From Xanthobacteraceae bacterium (GTDB lineage Bacteria > Pseudomonadota > Alphaproteobacteria > Rhizobiales > Xanthobacteraceae), in assembly GCA_025929595.1 (NCBI GenBank), contig JAICQA010000179.1, forward strand, positions 1 through 5,964: a stretch of 5,964 nucleotides of DNA, in the 5' to 3' direction. Each line of letters starts with the position of its first letter. Position 1 is the first letter of the stretch. A program made the translations under genes and the position numbers. The notes below the pieces were generated by a model that saw only the letters and a program-made list of their open reading frames with translations, did not search any database and was not told the DNA's origin. This document shows, in pieces, positions 4,223 to 5,964 of this stretch.

Positions 4223-5964
4223 TCACGTCTCAGTGAAAACAGTGCTTGACGCGGCTTCGAGGGTCTCCGCAGGGATTTCGTGGATTTCAGCCGACTCAGT
4301 CCAGATGAGCAGGCAGCGCATGGCTCGGTTAGGGTAAATCCGGGCCAGGACGTCGCGGTAAACGGCAAGCTGCCGCAAATAGTTTCCCGGCGGCGCGGCG
4401 TCTTTGGCGGGCGCCCGACCGGTCTTGAAGTCGGCCACGGTAACGTGCTTCTCGCTCACCGCGAGCCGATCGATTCGGCCGGAAATCTCCCGCCCATTCT
4501 CAATGCCGCCATGCGCCAACACGTCGACTTCGGCGCGGCTGCCGGCAGCGAAAAGTTCCACGAGATCGGGATGCTCGATCACGCGAATCGCTTCGTCCGT
4601 AAGTGAGGCGTGATTCGCCGCCGGCAGCTCCGGCGCGACGCTTGCGAGGAAAGCCAGCGCGGCGTTACGCCGCTCATCGCTTGCGACATCCGGCAGCCGG
4701 TGCAACAGCCGATGCACGAGATCGCCGCGCAGGCGCGGATCGATCGCGGGTGCTGTTCTTGCATAGGGAGAAAGCGGCTCGTTGTCGGGATCGAGTTGCG
4801 ACGGCGCGATGGGCCGCGTTGCGGGGCGCTGCGTAGCCGCGGCCGCGCGCAACCACGGAACAATTTCGGCGGTCTTCTTTTCTGGTGCGGGCGCTTGCCG
4901 CTCCGCCGCGCGCGCCGGCTCCGGCCGCCAGCGCAGCACGTCCTCATCCGCGTAATCCGCTTTTGTCGGGAGGAGTTCTGCTTCCAGCGCGTCGCGTACC
5001 AGCCGATACCACGAGCCGTCCGGTGGCCCGGATTTTTTCTGCTGCTGGTTCTCCGCGCCACACAGGATCAGTGCATCGGCGGCACGTGTCAGCGCTACAT
5101 AGAGCAGGCGGCGATATTCCGCCTCGCGCGCTGCCGTCGCGGCGTCGCGCGCCGCCCGCTGCTTCGACGAGTCGAAGTCCTTGCGGCCGGCCCAAACGAA
5201 GAGCTCGCTGCCCGGCAGCGCATGCAGCCGTTCCTCTCGCCCGTCGGGAAGGGTCGTCGTATCGGCGAGCACCACCAACGGCGCCTCGAGTCCTTTGGCG
5301 CCATGCACCGTCATGACGCGCACGGCACGGCTCTCGACTTCAAGGTCGCGCTTCACTTCGGTGCCGGCGCGGCGCAGGAAATGCAGGAAGCCGACCAGCG
5401 ACGGCGTTTCCGTCCGCTCATAGGCCAGCGCCTGGGCGAGAAATTCATCGATGGCATCGGCGGCTTCTGGGCCGAGTCGCGCCAGCATGGCTTCGCGCCC
5501 GCCGTCGCGGCCGAGCAGACGTGAATAGAAGTCGAACGGCCGCAAAGCGCGCGCTTCCGCGCGCCATCGCGCGAGCTTCTCCGACGCCGCCGCGAAATGC
5601 GGATCGGCACCGGCATTCGCCGCGAGCGACGCGGCCAGCGAAGCCTTGCGCTCGTGCGCAAGCGCATAGAGATCGTCCTCGGTGAGTTCGAATAGCGGAC
5701 TCTTGAGCGTGCAGGCGAGCGACAGATCGTCGGCGTCGAGCAAAAGCGCGTCGCCGAGCGCCATCAGGTCCATGACCGCGATATGCTCGGCGAGCTTGAG
5801 CCGGTCGGCGCCCGCAACGGCGACGTCGGCCTGCTTCAGCGCCTGCAGGATCGCGTCGAACAGCGGCCCGCGCCGCCGCACCAGCACGATCGCATCGCCC
5901 GGCGTCGCCGCGCGCAGCGCTTTCGTGTCGCGGTCCTCGATGACAAGTCCGCCCTCGGTCCAGA
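4223..5964 (-). CDS. addA: Double-strand break repair helicase-nuclease AddA, C-terminal half (5' end outside window)
   Basis: AddA with AddB forms the ATP-driven helicase-nuclease that resects double-strand breaks for RecA-dependent repair, the counterpart of RecBCD. The frame is open to the right edge (last whole codon 5960-5962), giving 579 visible residues of a protein usually about 1,150 long; the N-terminal Walker A half is outside. Visible parts (window numbering from the edge): PGDAIVLVRRRGP (21-33) of the second RecA-like half; CTLKSPLF (84-91); helicase motif V, VMTVHGAKGLE (216-226, bases 5285-5317); motif VI, EYRRLLYVALTRA (282-294, bases 5081-5119); a Pro/Ala/Arg-rich linker (about 335-405); then a RecB-type PD-(D/E)XK nuclease with GDLVHRLLH (His417), EVDV (Glu478), SGRIDRLAV (Asp498), VADFKTGR (Asp511 and Lys513, bases 4424-4432) and YLRQLAVYRDVL (Gln531, Tyr535). 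All nuclease residues seem present, so this subunit should be active. The GTG at 5887 is internal, not the start. addB would be expected just upstream, beyond the right edge. Confidence 0.96.
   Translation of the reverse strand, partial: WTEGGLVIEDRDTKALRAATPGDAIVLVRRRGPLFDAILQALKQADVAVAGADRLKLAEHIAVMDLMALGDALLLDADDLSLACTLKSPLFELTEDDLYALAHERKASLAASLAANAGADPHFAAASEKLARWRAEARALRPFDFYSRLLGRDGGREAMLARLGPEAADAIDEFLAQALAYERTETPSLVGFLHFLRRAGTEVKRDLEVESRAVRVMTVHGAKGLEAPLVVLADTTTLPDGREERLHALPGSELFVWAGRKDFDSSKQRAARDAATAAREAEYRRLLYVALTRAADALILCGAENQQQKKSGPPDGSWYRLVRDALEAELLPTKADYADEDVLRWRPEPARAAERQAPAPEKKTAEIVPWLRAAAATQRPATRPIAPSQLDPDNEPLSPYARTAPAIDPRLRGDLVHRLLHRLPDVASDERRNAALAFLASVAPELPAANHASLTDEAIRVIEHPDLVELFAAGSRAEVDVLAHGGIENGREISGRIDRLAVSEKHVTVADFKTGRAPAKDAAPPGNYLRQLAVYRDVLARIYPNRAMRCLLIWTESAEIHEIPAETLEAASSTVFTET

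Noticed and set aside
4610..5524. 304-codon open frame on the plus strand opposite addA
   Set aside because: It lies across the helicase motifs and nuclease linker of addA, is Arg-rich, and has no recognisable motif.
1..5964. Search for a new system: CRISPR-like repeats, insertion sequence ends, tRNA genes, toxin-antitoxin pairs or unexplained coding regions
   Set aside because: No direct repeat array, transposase or tRNA-like cloverleaf was seen, and known housekeeping genes cover all but three short gaps (82, 53 and 72 bases).

Overview
The window looks like ordinary chromosomal housekeeping DNA from an alphaproteobacterium, most likely of the order Hyphomicrobiales (Rhizobiales). The DNA is GC-rich with mostly G or C in third codon positions. 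The AddA is of the AddAB type found in alphaproteobacteria, and the AccD lacks the zinc-ribbon cysteines, as I recall rhizobial AccD does. The gene order trpB-trpA-accD-folC, converging on trxA and addA, is one I recall from rhizobial chromosomes. The order assignment is inference from protein flavour and synteny; no database was searched.

Layout: (1) 1-630 +, the C-terminal half of trpB, cut by the window edge. (2) 627-1463 +, complete trpA, overlapping trpB by 4 bases. (3) 1464-1545, an 82-base gap with a good -10-like hexamer and the accD ribosome binding site. (4) 1546-2439 +, complete accD with a forced TTG start. (5) 2436-3776 +, complete folC, overlapping accD by 4 bases. (6) 3777-3829, a convergent gap holding one strong hairpin terminator. 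(7) 3830-4150 -, complete trxA. (8) 4151-4222, a gap with the trxA ribosome binding site and a candidate promoter. (9) 4223-5964 -, the C-terminal half of addA, which runs off the right edge.

How the genes work together: TrpB and TrpA form the tryptophan synthase complex for the last two steps of tryptophan synthesis. AccD is the carboxyltransferase beta subunit of acetyl-CoA carboxylase (first step of fatty acid synthesis), and FolC makes dihydrofolate and folylpolyglutamates; these two are translationally coupled and may share a promoter separate from trp. On the other strand, AddA is the helicase-nuclease that processes double-strand breaks for recombination, followed by thioredoxin, a general disulfide reductant. 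Both convergent units end at the shared hairpin.

I found no mobile element, CRISPR array, RNA gene, toxin or defence cassette, and nothing that looks like an undescribed system. The most notable points are the loss of three of four zinc-ligand cysteines in AccD, the non-ATG starts of all three complete plus-strand genes, and the asymmetric shared terminator.
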